A DNA stretch of 64,000 nt from Pogostemon cablin. Its lineage: Eukaryota > Streptophyta > Magnoliopsida > Lamiales > Lamiaceae. The position numbers were made by a program, and so were the translations under genes. The stretch is taken from contig CM043013.1 of NCBI GenBank assembly GCA_023678885.1, positions 14,540,791-14,604,790 of the forward strand, given 5' to 3'. Of the stretch, positions 52,621-62,670 are shown one piece after another (the first letter of the stretch is position 1; every line of letters begins with the position of its first letter). Below the pieces are notes generated by a model that saw nothing but the letters and a program-made list of their open reading frames with translations, searched no databases and was not told the origin of the DNA.

Positions 52621-53430
52621 ATGGTTACCACAAAGTTTGATATTGAAAAGTTCACAGAGAAGGCAGACTTAAGTCTGTGGATGATGAAGATGGAGGCCAT
52701 CTTGGTTCAACAAGGTTTATCAGATGCCATCAAACCATTACCTGAAGGTCAGGTTGCAGGAGTTGATGCTGATGTTCTTGCAGCAGATCAAGATCAACAA
52801 ACCAAGGCCAGAAGTGCTCTCATCTTGTGTCTTGGAGATAAGGCTCTGAGGGAGATCTCAAAAGAAGTTACAGCAAGAGGAGTTTGGAAGAAATTGGAGG
52901 AGTTGTACATGGTTAAAAGTTTGACCAATCCTTTGTACATGAAGCAGAAATTGTACTCCTTCAAGGTATCAGAAGATAAGTCAATAATTGATCAATTAGA
53001 TGAGTTTAAGAAGATCATTGATGACTTAAAAAATATTGATGTGGCCTTGTCAACTGAAGACAAGGTTGACATCCTCAAGTCAGCACTTCCAAAGTCTTTT
53101 GAAGGTTTAAGAGATACATTGTTATTTGCTAATGCTGAATCTATCTCCCTTGAGCAAGTATTGTTGGCAGTTAAGGCAAAGGTACTTCACAAGAATCCAG
53201 AACAACAAGCAAATGCAGAAGGTTTGACAGTGAAGAAACAGAACCAGTGGAGCAAGAATAACAAGAATAATAAGAGTAATGTTGATAAGAGGAAGCCAGA
53301 AAAGAACTATAGTGCACCAGCAGATGAAGAAGAAAACAAGAATTGCTTCCACTGCAATAAGCCTGGACATTACAAGAAACAATGTTTCAAATGGAAAGCA
53401 ATGGTGGCAAAGAAGATACATGAAAAATGA
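52621..53430 (+). CDS. gag: Copia Gag
   Basis: 269 residues before a TGA. Starts MVTTKFDIEKFTEKADLSLW; the UBN2-type capsid domain spans about 10-190 (LVQQGLSDAI, RSALILCLGDKALREIS, LEELYMVKSLTNPLYMKQKL, LDEFKKIIDDLKNIDV, EDKVDILKSALPKSFE). A Lys/Asn-rich stretch precedes the zinc knuckle CFHCNKPGHYKKQC (about 243-256, CX2CX4HX4C). The TGA at 53428-53430 falls where CGA (Arg) would fit, in frame with pol. In active relatives Gag and Pol are one polyprotein. Confidence 0.92.
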   Translation: MVTTKFDIEKFTEKADLSLWMMKMEAILVQQGLSDAIKPLPEGQVAGVDADVLAADQDQQTKARSALILCLGDKALREISKEVTARGVWKKLEELYMVKSLTNPLYMKQKLYSFKVSEDKSIIDQLDEFKKIIDDLKNIDVALSTEDKVDILKSALPKSFEGLRDTLLFANAESISLEQVLLAVKAKVLHKNPEQQANAEGLTVKKQNQWSKNNKNNKSNVDKRKPEKNYSAPADEEENKNCFHCNKPGHYKKQCFKWKAMVAKKIHEK

Positions 53431-55095
53431 GGAAATAAGAGGCCTCATGCAAATCAGGTAACAACAAATCAAGTTGGTACAGATTCTAATTTCATTGAAG
53501 CAATTTCTGTGTGTTCTAATTCAGTATCAGAAGAATGGGTTATGGATTCTGGATGTACTTTTCATATGACTTCTAGGAAAGATTGGTTTACTGAACTAAG
53601 ATCACAAGATGAAGGATCAGTAATGCTAGGTGATGATCATACTTGTAAGATTGTTGGAATTAGTTCTGTCAAACTTAAAATGTTTGATGGGAAAATCAGG
53701 ATGTTAAAGAATGTTAGATATGTACCAAGCTTAAGGAGAAATCTAATATCTCTTGGAATGTTAGTTTCTCAAGGTTATGAGTGCCATTTGAAGGGAGATA
53801 CACTTGTTGTCATAAAAGGACATTTAGTAGTTGTTAAAGGGTTCAAGAGGTCTGATCTGTACTTCTTGGATGGTTCTGTAGTGACTGGACAAATTAATAC
53901 AACTAAGGATGAGAGTAGTGTTAATATTTGGCATGGGAGGCTTGGTCATATAAGTGAAAGAGGCTTACAAGAACTTGCAAGACAGAAGCTACTTGAGATC
54001 AGCTCAACCTGTAAGTTAGATCAATGTGAAGCTTGTATATTAGGAAAAGCAAAGAGGTTGAAGTTTGGTGCAGCTGAGCATAATACCAAAGCTAGGTTGG
54101 AATATGTTCACTCTGATCTTTGGGGACCTTCCAAGACTTCAACAATAGGAGGTGGGCAATACTTCATCTCATTCATTGATGATTATTCAAGAAAGGTATG
54201 GATTAAAATTTTGAAAACAAAGGATGAAGCACTATCAGTTTTTAAAGTATGGTTGACAGAAGTAGAACTGCAAACTGGAAACAAGGTCAAGTGCTTAAGA
54301 ACAGACAATGGGCTTGAATATGTGTCACATGAATTCAATAAGTTTTGTCAAGAGAAAGGTATTAAGAGGCACAAGACAGTACCAGGTACTCCACAGCAAA
54401 ATGGAGTGGCTGAGAAAATGAATCAGACACTTCTTGCAAGAGTTAGATGTATGATGAGTAGTGGAGATTTCTCAAAAGGTTTCTGGGGTGAGCTAGTATT
54501 TATTGCAGCTTATTTGATTAATCTGTCACCATGCACAGCACTTAAGTTTAAGCCACCTGAACAAGTGTGGTCTGGAAAGGTGCCAGATTATAGTCATTTG
54601 GGGATTATAGGTTGTTTGGTGTATTCACATCAGAAGCAAGACAAGTTAGATCCTAGAGCTGTTAAGTGTGTGTTAGTAGGCTATCCTAAAGAGGTAAAAG
54701 GGTACAGACTATGGTGTTATGAGAATAACAAGTTTATAGTTAGTAGAGATGTTACATTCAATGAAGATAGGATGCCTTTGTTGGAGAAAGGGTCTGATAA
54801 GGGTATAACCACTGATAAGTGTGAGTTTAAGGTGGAGCATGATGACAGAACAATAGTACAGCATGATCAAGATCAAAGAAATGATAGTGTACATGAGGAA
54901 GTTGATGCTGAGGAAAGGTCTGAGTCATCTGGTTCAAATGAAAGAAGAACTCTTAGTAGCTATCAGCTGGTTAGGGATAGATTGAGGAGGCAGATCAAAA
55001 CACCTATAAGATATATAGAGGCAGACATTGTATCATATGCATTGTATGTAGCATCAGACATTGACGTCTATGAACCTAGGACATACTCAGAATAA
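53431..55095 (+). CDS. pol: Copia protease and integrase (first part of pol)
   Basis: Same frame as gag. Protease: WVMDSGCTFHMTSRKDW with catalytic DSG, then VRYVPSLRRNLISLG. Integrase: zinc site WHGRLGHISERG..CEACILGK; core Asp in YVHSDLWGPSK, Asp in CLRTDNGLEY and Glu in PQQNGVAEKMNQTL; all three catalytic residues are present. C-terminal GKVPDYSHLGIIGC and DPRAVKCVLVGYPKEVKGYR complete the domain. The frame stops at TAA 55093-55095, after ..PRTYSE, in the linker to RT. The change is a point stop; the frame is open again directly after it. Confidence 0.92.
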   Translation, partial: GNKRPHANQVTTNQVGTDSNFIEAISVCSNSVSEEWVMDSGCTFHMTSRKDWFTELRSQDEGSVMLGDDHTCKIVGISSVKLKMFDGKIRMLKNVRYVPSLRRNLISLGMLVSQGYECHLKGDTLVVIKGHLVVVKGFKRSDLYFLDGSVVTGQINTTKDESSVNIWHGRLGHISERGLQELARQKLLEISSTCKLDQCEACILGKAKRLKFGAAEHNTKARLEYVHSDLWGPSKTSTIGGGQYFISFIDDYSRKVWIKILKTKDEALSVFKVWLTEVELQTGNKVKCLRTDNGLEYVSHEFNKFCQEKGIKRHKTVPGTPQQNGVAEKMNQTLLARVRCMMSSGDFSKGFWGELVFIAAYLINLSPCTALKFKPPEQVWSGKVPDYSHLGIIGCLVYSHQKQDKLDPRAVKCVLVGYPKEVKGYRLWCYENNKFIVSRDVTFNEDRMPLLEKGSDKGITTDKCEFKVEHDDRTIVQHDQDQRNDSVHEEVDAEERSESSGSNERRTLSSYQLVRDRLRRQIKTPIRYIEADIVSYALYVASDIDVYEPRTYSE

Positions 55096-56634
55096 GTATC
55101 AGGTAAGGAGAGTGTGCAGTGGCAGGATGATATGGAAGAAGAGCTGCAATCATTAAAAAGGAATAACACTTGGATGATTGTTGACAAACCTGCTAATCAG
55201 AAACTTGTAGCTTGTAACTGGATATATAAGAAGAAACTAGTTACAAGCAAGGAAGGAGGAATTAGATATAAGGCAAGACTTGTAGCAAGAGGTTTTACAC
55301 AGCAAGAAGGTGTAGATTATAATGAAATTTTCTCACCAGTGGTCAAACACTGCTCAATAAGGATTTTACTGTCATTAGTTACTCAGTTGGATTTAGAATT
55401 ACATCAGATGGATGTGACAACAGCATTCTTGTATGGAAATTTAGAAGAGAAGATTTACATGAAGACCCCTGAAGGTGTTAGTTTAAAAGGAGGAGATTCA
55501 AAGGCTTGCCTATTACTTAAATCACTATATGGTCTGAAGCAAAGTCCAAGACAGTGGTATCTCAGGTTTGATGAGTACATTACTTCTAATGGTTTTGTCA
55601 TAAGCATGTATGATAGTTGTGTGTATATAAGATGTGATAAAGGAAGCTATACTTATCTACTACTTTATGTAGATGATATACTCATAGCTTGCAAAGATAT
55701 GATAGGAATCAATTCAGTAAAGAATACTTTGATAAAGGAGTTTGACATGAAAGATCTAGGTGAGGCAAGAATGATACTTGGAATGCAGATAGAGAGGGAC
55801 AGATCAGCTGGATTGTTGAGATTGTTTCAAGTGTCATACTTGGATAAAGTGCTAAAGAGGTATAATATGAATCTTTGTAAGAGTGCATCAGTACTAGTTA
55901 AGCAAGGTTTGAGTCTGTCATCTCTTCAAGGGCCTCAAACAGATAAGGAAAGATCTGAAATAAGTAAAATACCATATGCAAGTGCAGTTGGCAGTTTAAT
56001 GTATGATATGGTACGCTGTAGACCAGACTTAGCTTATGTTATGAGTGTGATCAGTAGGTTTATGAGTAATTCTGGTCTTGTTCATTGGGATGCAGTAAAG
56101 TGGGCACTGAGATATGTTAGAGGTACTATGTCAGTTGGTTTGAAGTTTCAGAAGCAAGATATTTGGGATAAGGTTGTTGTTGGATATGTGGATGCAGATT
56201 ATGCAGCCAATCTTGATACAAGAAAGTCTATGACAGGTTATGTGTTCAATTTATTTAGCACAGCAATAAGCTGGAAGGCTACACATCAAAACATAGTAGC
56301 ATTGTCCACCACTGAAGCTGAATTTGTTGCTCTTACAGAAGCAATAAAGGAAGGTGTTTGGTTGATTGGTATTTTGAGAGAATTTGGAGTTCGGCAGGAT
56401 AGTATTGAAGTGTACTGTGATAATCAAAGTGTTGTACATCTCTCAAAGCATCAAGGATATCATGAGAGGACAAAACACATTGATGTTAGACTTTATTTCA
56501 TAAGAGACTTGATAGAGGAGAAGCTAGTTTCTGTTAAGAAGGTTAAGACAGCAGATAATCCTGCTGATGCATTTACTAAGGCTCTACATGTTCAAAAGTT
56601 TGAATTGTGTAAGAGTCTTATTGGTATTCACTAA
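55096..56634 (+). CDS. pol: Copia reverse transcriptase and RNase H (second part of pol)
   Basis: Continues in frame after the TAA. RT: MEEELQSLKRNNTWMIVDKP, CNWIYKKKLV, YKARLVARGFTQQEGVDYNE, FSPVVKHCSIRILLSL, LHQMDVTTAFLYGNLEEKIY (motif A Asp), LKSLYGLKQSPRQWY, and the catalytic LLLYVDDILIA. RNase H: GYVDADYAANLDTRKSMTGY, SWKATHQNIVALSTTEAEF, VYCDNQSVVHLSKHQGYHER and HIDVRLYFIRD. Ends with TAA at 56634 before a GGTGGAG purine tract and the 3' LTR. No catalytic residue is lost. Confidence 0.92.
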   Translation, partial: VSGKESVQWQDDMEEELQSLKRNNTWMIVDKPANQKLVACNWIYKKKLVTSKEGGIRYKARLVARGFTQQEGVDYNEIFSPVVKHCSIRILLSLVTQLDLELHQMDVTTAFLYGNLEEKIYMKTPEGVSLKGGDSKACLLLKSLYGLKQSPRQWYLRFDEYITSNGFVISMYDSCVYIRCDKGSYTYLLLYVDDILIACKDMIGINSVKNTLIKEFDMKDLGEARMILGMQIERDRSAGLLRLFQVSYLDKVLKRYNMNLCKSASVLVKQGLSLSSLQGPQTDKERSEISKIPYASAVGSLMYDMVRCRPDLAYVMSVISRFMSNSGLVHWDAVKWALRYVRGTMSVGLKFQKQDIWDKVVVGYVDADYAANLDTRKSMTGYVFNLFSTAISWKATHQNIVALSTTEAEFVALTEAIKEGVWLIGILREFGVRQDSIEVYCDNQSVVHLSKHQGYHERTKHIDVRLYFIRDLIEEKLVSVKKVKTADNPADAFTKALHVQKFELCKSLIGIH

Positions 56635-56713
56635 AAGAGGAAAAAGAGAGGTTAGCTGCAGCCTGTAAGTGCAGCAAGGTGGAGAGTTTTTGATCACTTG
56701 TGATGATGCATGG

Positions 56714-56728
56714 TCTAAGGTGGAGATT
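56714..56728 (+). other. Polypurine tract of the copia element
   Basis: TCTAAGGTGGAGATT directly before the 3' LTR, the AAGGTGGAGATT form usual in plant copia elements; primes plus-strand DNA. Confidence 0.8.
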
Positions 56729-57623
56729 TGTTGTATATGTAGACCATGCATGCATGCATACATGTGTACATATAACAAATAAGGATGTGGAAGATGATGT
56801 TTGGAGTAGCAGCAAGATGAATGAATGAGTAAGAACATCAAGCTGCTTAGATAAGAGAGTTCTGAAGCATGACAATTCTGTCATGTTGAATGATCAAGCC
56901 AAGTATAAGTAATGGTTAGCTAATTGTGGCAGTTGATGACAGTTAAAAGAAGTTAAAGATCAGGAGGTGAGGATCAGTTGGCAAAGATCGGTTGTAACCA
57001 ACTGATCATTGGTTGTTTGCTTGGTAACACATGCATGACAGTTGAGAAGGTGTAGTGTTGTTGCGGCTGATAAGTTTGTCATCACATGACAGTTAGTTTT
57101 GGTTAGGTTATTCAGTTAGATCAAGAAGATAAGGTGCTGGTTTGATGGTGGTGATTCAACACAATATGATCAGTCATAAGGTTGAGCCTTAAGATCAAGA
57201 AGTGTGTTGTTTTGAGAAGTTGAGTGAATGGAAGCAGTTGCAACTGAGCTCAAACTGATCATGTGTAAGTTATGTTAATTGCTGATACATTTATTCTGCA
57301 GCAGTGTAGTATAAATGTATCATCATGCACAGCAAAGAAGTAGAGAGAGTTGATCATCATCATCATACAAGCTAGTGCATAAAATTAGGGTTTCTTAAGT
57401 GTTTTAGTTCATCATCATCTTCATATTGTAACATGTTTTCATCATATAGTGATTGCTCTCCTTAAGAAAGTGGATGTAGATCAACATGATCGAACCACTA
57501 TAATCCTTGTCTTCCTTCTTCAAGTTTTCAGTTTCTGTTTTTGATTGAATCAATACACAACACTAGACATTAGATTAGAGTGTGAGCATAATTTGTTGAT
57601 CAAGTTTTGCTGCATTCATAAGA
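56729..57623 (+). repeat. 3' LTR of the copia element
   Basis: 895 bp. Same ends as the 5' LTR and the same TATA-overlapping inverted repeat (57283-57293, 57312-57322). Few substitutions relative to the 5' copy. Confidence 0.92.
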
Positions 57624-57628
57624 CTGGG

Positions 57629-58404
57629 GCTAAGAAGTTGGAATTTAGTTCTGTCCAGAGTGAATGTCGTAAAATTTTACAGTTTTCTTTTTTTAATCTA
57701 TATGGATAATCATCATGGCTGCTCATTCAGCTTCGGCTCTTCGCTTTGTAACATTCTTTGACGTTGTGGTTGGTTTAGAAAACTATAATAGAGAAAGTGC
57801 AGGATTAGTCTAACATAAAATCCATCATACTTAAACCATGTTTAAATAAAAGATTAAATCACCAATTTTACTTCAATGGCAGAAGAAGAAAGCTCTAATT
57901 TTAAGAAAATGATTAGGGTGTATATAATGTTAATTTTAAAAAGGTATATTGGAAAATTTAGGGGTGTGTCTATAAAAAATTAAGAAATAAAAAATTAAAT
58001 TAGGTATGTATTTAATAAAAAATATGTATTTAATGTAAAGAGGTGTGGAAATAGCAACACCCTATTAGATAAAATTTGTATTTATCTTCAAAATAATGTG
58101 AAGTTATTTCTTGGGGTCCAAGTATTGAGCTATGCAAGCGGATATATGAAGATTCGTAACTAACAGATTTATGTCAATAAGGATTTGTGGATATTTGATT
58201 TCTAGCTCCATGAGATATATTTGGCAACTGCATTATCTACTAAATTTTGAGGTTCGTTTGTTTATTGGGCTAGAAATAGTGAAATAAAAAGCTCAATAAA
58301 AATAATGGGTCGACAGAGAAAGAGACTCCAAAGCATATGCAAATATTGTTGCAATTTGTCCACTTCAAGAATAAATTTCAGTGAACAAAATGCAAGGGGA
58401 CATT
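57629..58404 (+). other. Tat 3' region, right part
   Basis: Resumes the Tat sequence after the copia duplication. No gene seen. Ends in the purine-rich ATGCAAGGGGACATT before the 3' LTR, a likely polypurine tract. Confidence 0.6.
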
Positions 58405-59344
58405 TGTAGCCAATTAAATTTTATTGTCTAAATAAATAAAATGTATTAGAAAATATATTAAATATTAATTAAATATTTATTTATTAAGAAATTTAAATAA
58501 ATTAATACTTGAAATGAATAAATAAGTAATTGATAATTAATATGATTATTTGAGCCAAGATCCAAGTCAAACGGGCCCAATTCAAGTCAAAAGAGTTCAA
58601 TCCGAGTTAAATGGGCCTGACTCGGATTAACAAGTCCAGCAGGCCTAATTAAATTATATAGACCCAAATCAAGTCCAGCAGGCCTAATTAAATTATATAG
58701 GCCCAAATCAAATCCAGCAAGCCCAATCAAATTAAATAGGCTCGTATCCAGTCCAACAGGCTTAATTAAAAGAGAAAATCCTAACATATCTTTTTAAGGA
58801 GAAAATATCTCACAAGTGGTTATTTTCTCTACCTATAAATAAAGGCTTTCAGCCCTCATTCCATTCATTCTGAAAATCCTGAAAACCCGAAGAGCTCTGA
58901 AGAAACTTGGAATCTCTTGAAGATCAAGTTATTATTCAAAGATCAATCCAGAAACGTCGTTCAATCCGAGATCAAGGTGCGGAGCCCCTCAGATTCAATG
59001 TTTCTTCAAATCAAGTTCATCCAGCAATATTCGTGAAGTCAACGGTGTACTACCAAATTAAACGGCGTTCTTCACGATAAACCTTCAAGTCAACGTTTGA
59101 TCCGAATAAAGGCTCAACGCCTCCGGATAAACATTTTCAAGCTTCAAGTCTCAATTCCGAGCTCAGACAGGCTTCATCCGAAGATCCGGCTCAAAAAGTT
59201 GAAAAAGTCAAGAAGTCAACTCAAGAGATGAATCAGAGGATAGCTAGAGATTGTTTACTCAATTCTCAAGATCAATCCATCTTGAATTTTCTTTGTAATT
59301 TATTTTGTATTTATTATTTAATAAATATAAAATTTGTTGTTACA
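58405..59344 (+). repeat. 3' LTR of the Tat element
   Basis: 940 bp, TGTAGCCAATTAAATTTTAT to ..TTTGTTGTTACA, with TATAAATA at 58834-58841. Many differences from the 5' LTR, so this insertion is older than the copia element inside it. Confidence 0.9.
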
Positions 59345-60108
59345 GCCTCTATCCTTGCTATTCTTAGGGACGCTCGCTTTTTAAACTTTGACGAATTCCC
59401 CCTCAGTTCCATAGAATCAAACCTTTGTATGGGTCCAATCTCATTTGACTGTTATCCTAATCTCACTATTTCTCTTTGTGATAAGAACATCTTAAAATCC
59501 TTAGTACTCCAAATCAAAACCCATAATTATAAAATGCTCGACGAATCTATTCCCATTGCTATTGTGTTTAGAATATACTACAATGCAATCTTGTCAGCTT
59601 TTGTCACTAAGGTACGATTCCATAGTAAGAAGGGAGAAACACTACTCCTACAAATAGTTTTAAGAAGATCTAATGCTGTGATATCCAAATCAATTCAATG
59701 GAAAGATGTTACTCTTCCAGATGAATGGATTCTTGATGATGCAGTAGAACATGAACGCTCTTTATTACCTCCACCTAATCCTCACCTTAAATCCATATCC
59801 CAAAACAGCCAAGGTCAAGTTAGAGTATCATTTCACAGAAACCAAACTTGTGACAATTATGATATTAATTTCATTGATTTTGACAATTGAACCATCGATT
59901 TAGGAAGGGTCTCCCAGATAAATAGTCCCATCAAACCATTTAGATTCTCAACCTCTGACATCCCTACGACTTCTCTACGAAACATCAATTTTACCCCTCC
60001 TATCCCTAAATCCATTTATAATCGTAGAGATCAAAATCTCACTGATGAGCCTATTAGCCCTACTTTTTTCTTCTGTTACAGAAAACATTCATGAGCTTAA
60101 TGTTATAG
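59345..60108 (+). pseudogene. Caulimovirid movement-protein region, C-terminal part
   Basis: Picks up at the GCCTC target site where 34221 left off. Readable blocks such as SILAILRDARFLNF, NLCMGPISFDCYPNL and IPIAIVFRIYYNAIL match the core of caulimovirid movement proteins (30K superfamily), which open plasmodesmata for virion passage. The frame is open to 59890, where a TGA ends it; similar coding continues to about 60108 with at least one shift. It is then cut by another LTR. I did not attempt a repaired reading. Confidence 0.72.
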
Positions 60109-61975
60109 TGATTAGAGTGGAAATTCATATATTTTTTAGTCCAATTTGATACATCTTTGAGTGTATAATTGATATTATTTGAACAAATCTTAATACTTTG
60201 AATTATTATTGACTAAAAGGTGAATGAAAGGTATTTTATTGTATTTTGATGGGAAAAAGACCAAAAGTGTAAAGTTAGAATGAATGGTGAATTTGAGTAA
60301 TATGAAAGAAAATAGAGACCACTTTCTATAATTTTTTTGTGTTTGTGTGGAGGTCCGAACTGGTCGTGTGAGACATTTAGAAAGCCACTGAAGAGAGGAA
60401 TGCGTGGGCGCAAGAATCACCTCAATCGAGAGTTGAATGAAGAAATTGTGATCGAAACAGTGAGATCACGGGCTGCAGACGGAATGTTCGAAATTCACGA
60501 AATTTGGCCCATTATACTCATTATTATTTAATCAAATGGGTTCATTTGTCATCAGCCTTTGAGTTATGCATGCCAAGTACATGGTGGGAGAGTACTACAA
60601 GTTTTAATGGAAGGTGGAGCCCACGTGGTTTGTTTGTTAAATTCATGTGTTCACATATGCATAAAAGGAGTGAGAAGTCAAAGAATTGTGATGCAGAGAG
60701 GAAGTGGATACAAAGTCATATTTGGTGGGGCCTATATGATTGTTGTGGCATGGAATCAGCCCCATAAATTCAAGCACCGCCTCAATTCGTCGGTGGCTTA
60801 TTTTTCTACGCTAAACACGTCTTTTACTCCCTCTTACCACAATTATAAAAGACGACTTATCAGCCAAATCATCGGATTGATACGCATACCCCTGGCTAGA
60901 TAGAGAACATCACCCTTCAAATCACCACCTTCCATCCATCCACTGGAGAGACGATCGGAGTTGCTACTGGGATGAGAGATGGAGATTCCGACGAAGATCG
61001 TTATTGAAGAGATGGAATCCTCCAAAAAAGTTCTTTATCTTTAATTATTTTTCTTTGTTTTTTTAGAACAATAGTTAGGATTAATTATATCTTTGTGATT
61101 TGCCCTCGTAAATTCATGGTTAAGTTATTTGTTGGTAATGTTAGGGCGTTGGACAGTTTTGACTATGTGATTTGATTGCCCTAAGACTTGGATTGATTAT
61201 TCTGTAGATTGTTTATTTCCTTATTGAAGATTGTATTTTGAGATTTCATATTATTGGATTTTTGGGTTTTGATTCCTTTAATTATTATTGACTGTATCAC
61301 TGATTGATAGTTAATAGGATTCTCTATTTCTGCATAATAATTGTTGTTTCCTGTGACAGTCTTAGGAGATTGGCCTATAATACCTAAGAGTGTTAGACAA
61401 TCAATTTTGAATATTAATTACTTGGTAAAACATCATTATTAGGTAATTGGTAATGAGATAAAATGTGTTAACAGTCGCGTACCTAGAAAGGGAAGTTTAG
61501 TGCTCTAGCCTTTAATGGAATTTAGCATGAAGTACATATAGAGTGAGTGGGAGTTAATTTCTTATTGATCCTAGGATTTTCAGCTCATTATAAGTATTAG
61601 ATCCTACCCGATCAATGTGATTTAACTAGGCTTAGTGATCCTCTTATAAATGTCTGCAGGTAATTAATTTGGGTCTAGATAAATTAGTCACATAGTTAAA
61701 CTGTTTGCCTGAACATTACCAATTCTCCATCTTTGAATTCTTAAATCGTTTGTCTTGCGTGAATTATTTTATTGCATAATTAGTTTAATTATTTTAATTA
61801 ATTTTATTAGTTTAATTAATCATCCTTTAAAAAACCCAAAATTGTCTTACAAACGAATTATCATTAATAGAATTACTTATTAAATTTATAACTATCCTAT
61901 GGGAATGATATTTCACTTGGTCACACGCACTACAATCGATCACTTACACTTGAGGGTAAGAGAAAATAGCGATCA
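60109..61975 (+). repeat. LTR of element D
   Basis: About 1.87 kb, TGATTAGAGTGG to ..AGCGATCA. TATAAAAG at 60844-60851 would mark the promoter. Apart from the first bases it does not obviously match the array LTRs, so it is a different family. No gene inside. Confidence 0.65.
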
Positions 61976-61981
61976 AGTTCT

Positions 61982-61999
61982 TGGCGCTGCCTGCCTGGG
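61982..61999 (+). other. Primer-binding site of element D
   Basis: TGGCGCTGCCTGCCTGGG a few bases after the LTR end. It differs from the tRNA-Asp form of the other Athila-like copies; tRNA not assigned. Confidence 0.55.
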
Positions 62000-62124
62000 A
62001 TAGTTTATAAATTTAAATTTAATTATATTGTGATTTATTTTCTTGTAGGACGTTAAACTTTACGTGCTTTATTTTATTTTATTTGTGATCCAAATAATTC
62101 CGATCTTTTGAGTGGAACAAGTGT

Positions 62125-62670
62125 ATGATCACTAGGTCGAGTGGACGAGCAATCGAGCCATTAAATCTAGAGCTTGAAGCACTTGTTAGAGAGAACAGAA
62201 GGAAAAGGAAGCAGCCAACTACACCTATTCCTGGCTCAGATTCAGAAAATTTTTATTCGTCAGAAGAAGAGGAAGTTGAAAGACTTTCGCAGAAATTAGA
62301 CAAAGTGGATTTAGTTGAGAAGACTGAGACTAGAGAGATGGCTGAAGGATAGGGCCCAACCCCTATGCGGGACCAGTATAAATTGAAGCACACCACTAAT
62401 GCTGGGTTGAATGGACCTACGATCACTGCAGAGAGTTTTGAACTGCCTTTCGGACTGGTCCGGATGGTGGAAAGACAACAGTTTAGTGGAAATCCTTTGG
62501 AGAATCCTAGTGAACATCTGCAGTTATTTGAGGAATATGCTAGGACACAAAAGTACAAGAATGTTCCGGAGGATGCTATCAAGATGCGGCTTTTCCCATT
62601 CTCACTTACAGGGAAAGCCAAGGAGTGGTATAACAATCTTCCTCAAGGTTGTTGTACTACTCTTGATAAA
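62125..62670 (+). pseudogene. gag: Partial Athila-like gag of element D
   Basis: Starts MITRSSGRAIEPLNLELEAL, clearly related to the array gag start (EPINLELEN). An acidic stretch SDSENFYSSEEEEVE follows, then an in-frame TAG at 62350-62352. After the stop, in the same frame: GLNGPTITAESFELPFGLVR, QQFSGNPLENPSEHLQLFEE, AIKMRLFPFSLTGKAKEWY, which is the first part of the capsid domain. Homology ends near 62670, but the frame stays open into the neighbouring virus-like sequence to 62769, making a chimeric frame. Confidence 0.8.

Larger units (their letters stand above)
51658..57623 (+). mobile_element. Ty1/copia (Tork-like) retrotransposon, nearly intact
   Basis: LTRs 51658-52560 and 56729-57623, duplication CTGGG at 51653-51657 and 57624-57628. 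Primer site, polypurine tract and one gag-pol frame of 1337 sense codons (52621-56634) broken only by two in-frame stops. Domain order gag, protease, integrase, RT, RNase H is that of Ty1/copia. Both LTRs are closely similar (main difference an 8-bp indel near 51696), so insertion is recent. Clade assignment is from gag and integrase resemblance to Tnt1/Tork elements. Confidence 0.92.
34222..59344 (+). mobile_element. Tat-lineage Ty3/gypsy retrotransposon with nested LINE and copia element
   Basis: LTRs at 34222-35175 and 58405-59344, with a perfect 5-bp duplication GCCTC outside (34217-34221, 59345-59349). Order: primer site, gag, protease, RT, RNase H, a second RNase H, integrase and a long 3' region. 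The extra RNase H between the first RNase H and integrase is diagnostic of the Tat/Ogre lineage. Removing the LINE (36799-44386 with its 15-bp duplication) and the copia element (51658-57623 with its 5-bp duplication) leaves about 11.6 kb. All genes carry stops or frameshifts, so it is inactive. Confidence 0.92.
60109..62670 (+). mobile_element. Truncated Athila-like element D (LTR, primer site, partial gag)
   Basis: Begins TGATTAGAG, the same opening as the solo LTR at 37425, right after viral coding sequence. Has one LTR (60109-61975), a primer site and gag up to the capsid core, then joins caulimovirid sequence near 62670. No 3' LTR or matching target-site duplication (TATAG expected) is seen on the right, so the junction is a deletion or recombination, not a simple insertion. 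Confidence 0.7.

Noticed and set aside
59228..59344. First 40 codons of the 220-codon frame ending at 59890 as part of the viral protein
   Set aside because: These codons are inside the Tat 3' LTR; viral similarity starts only after the LTR end at 59344.
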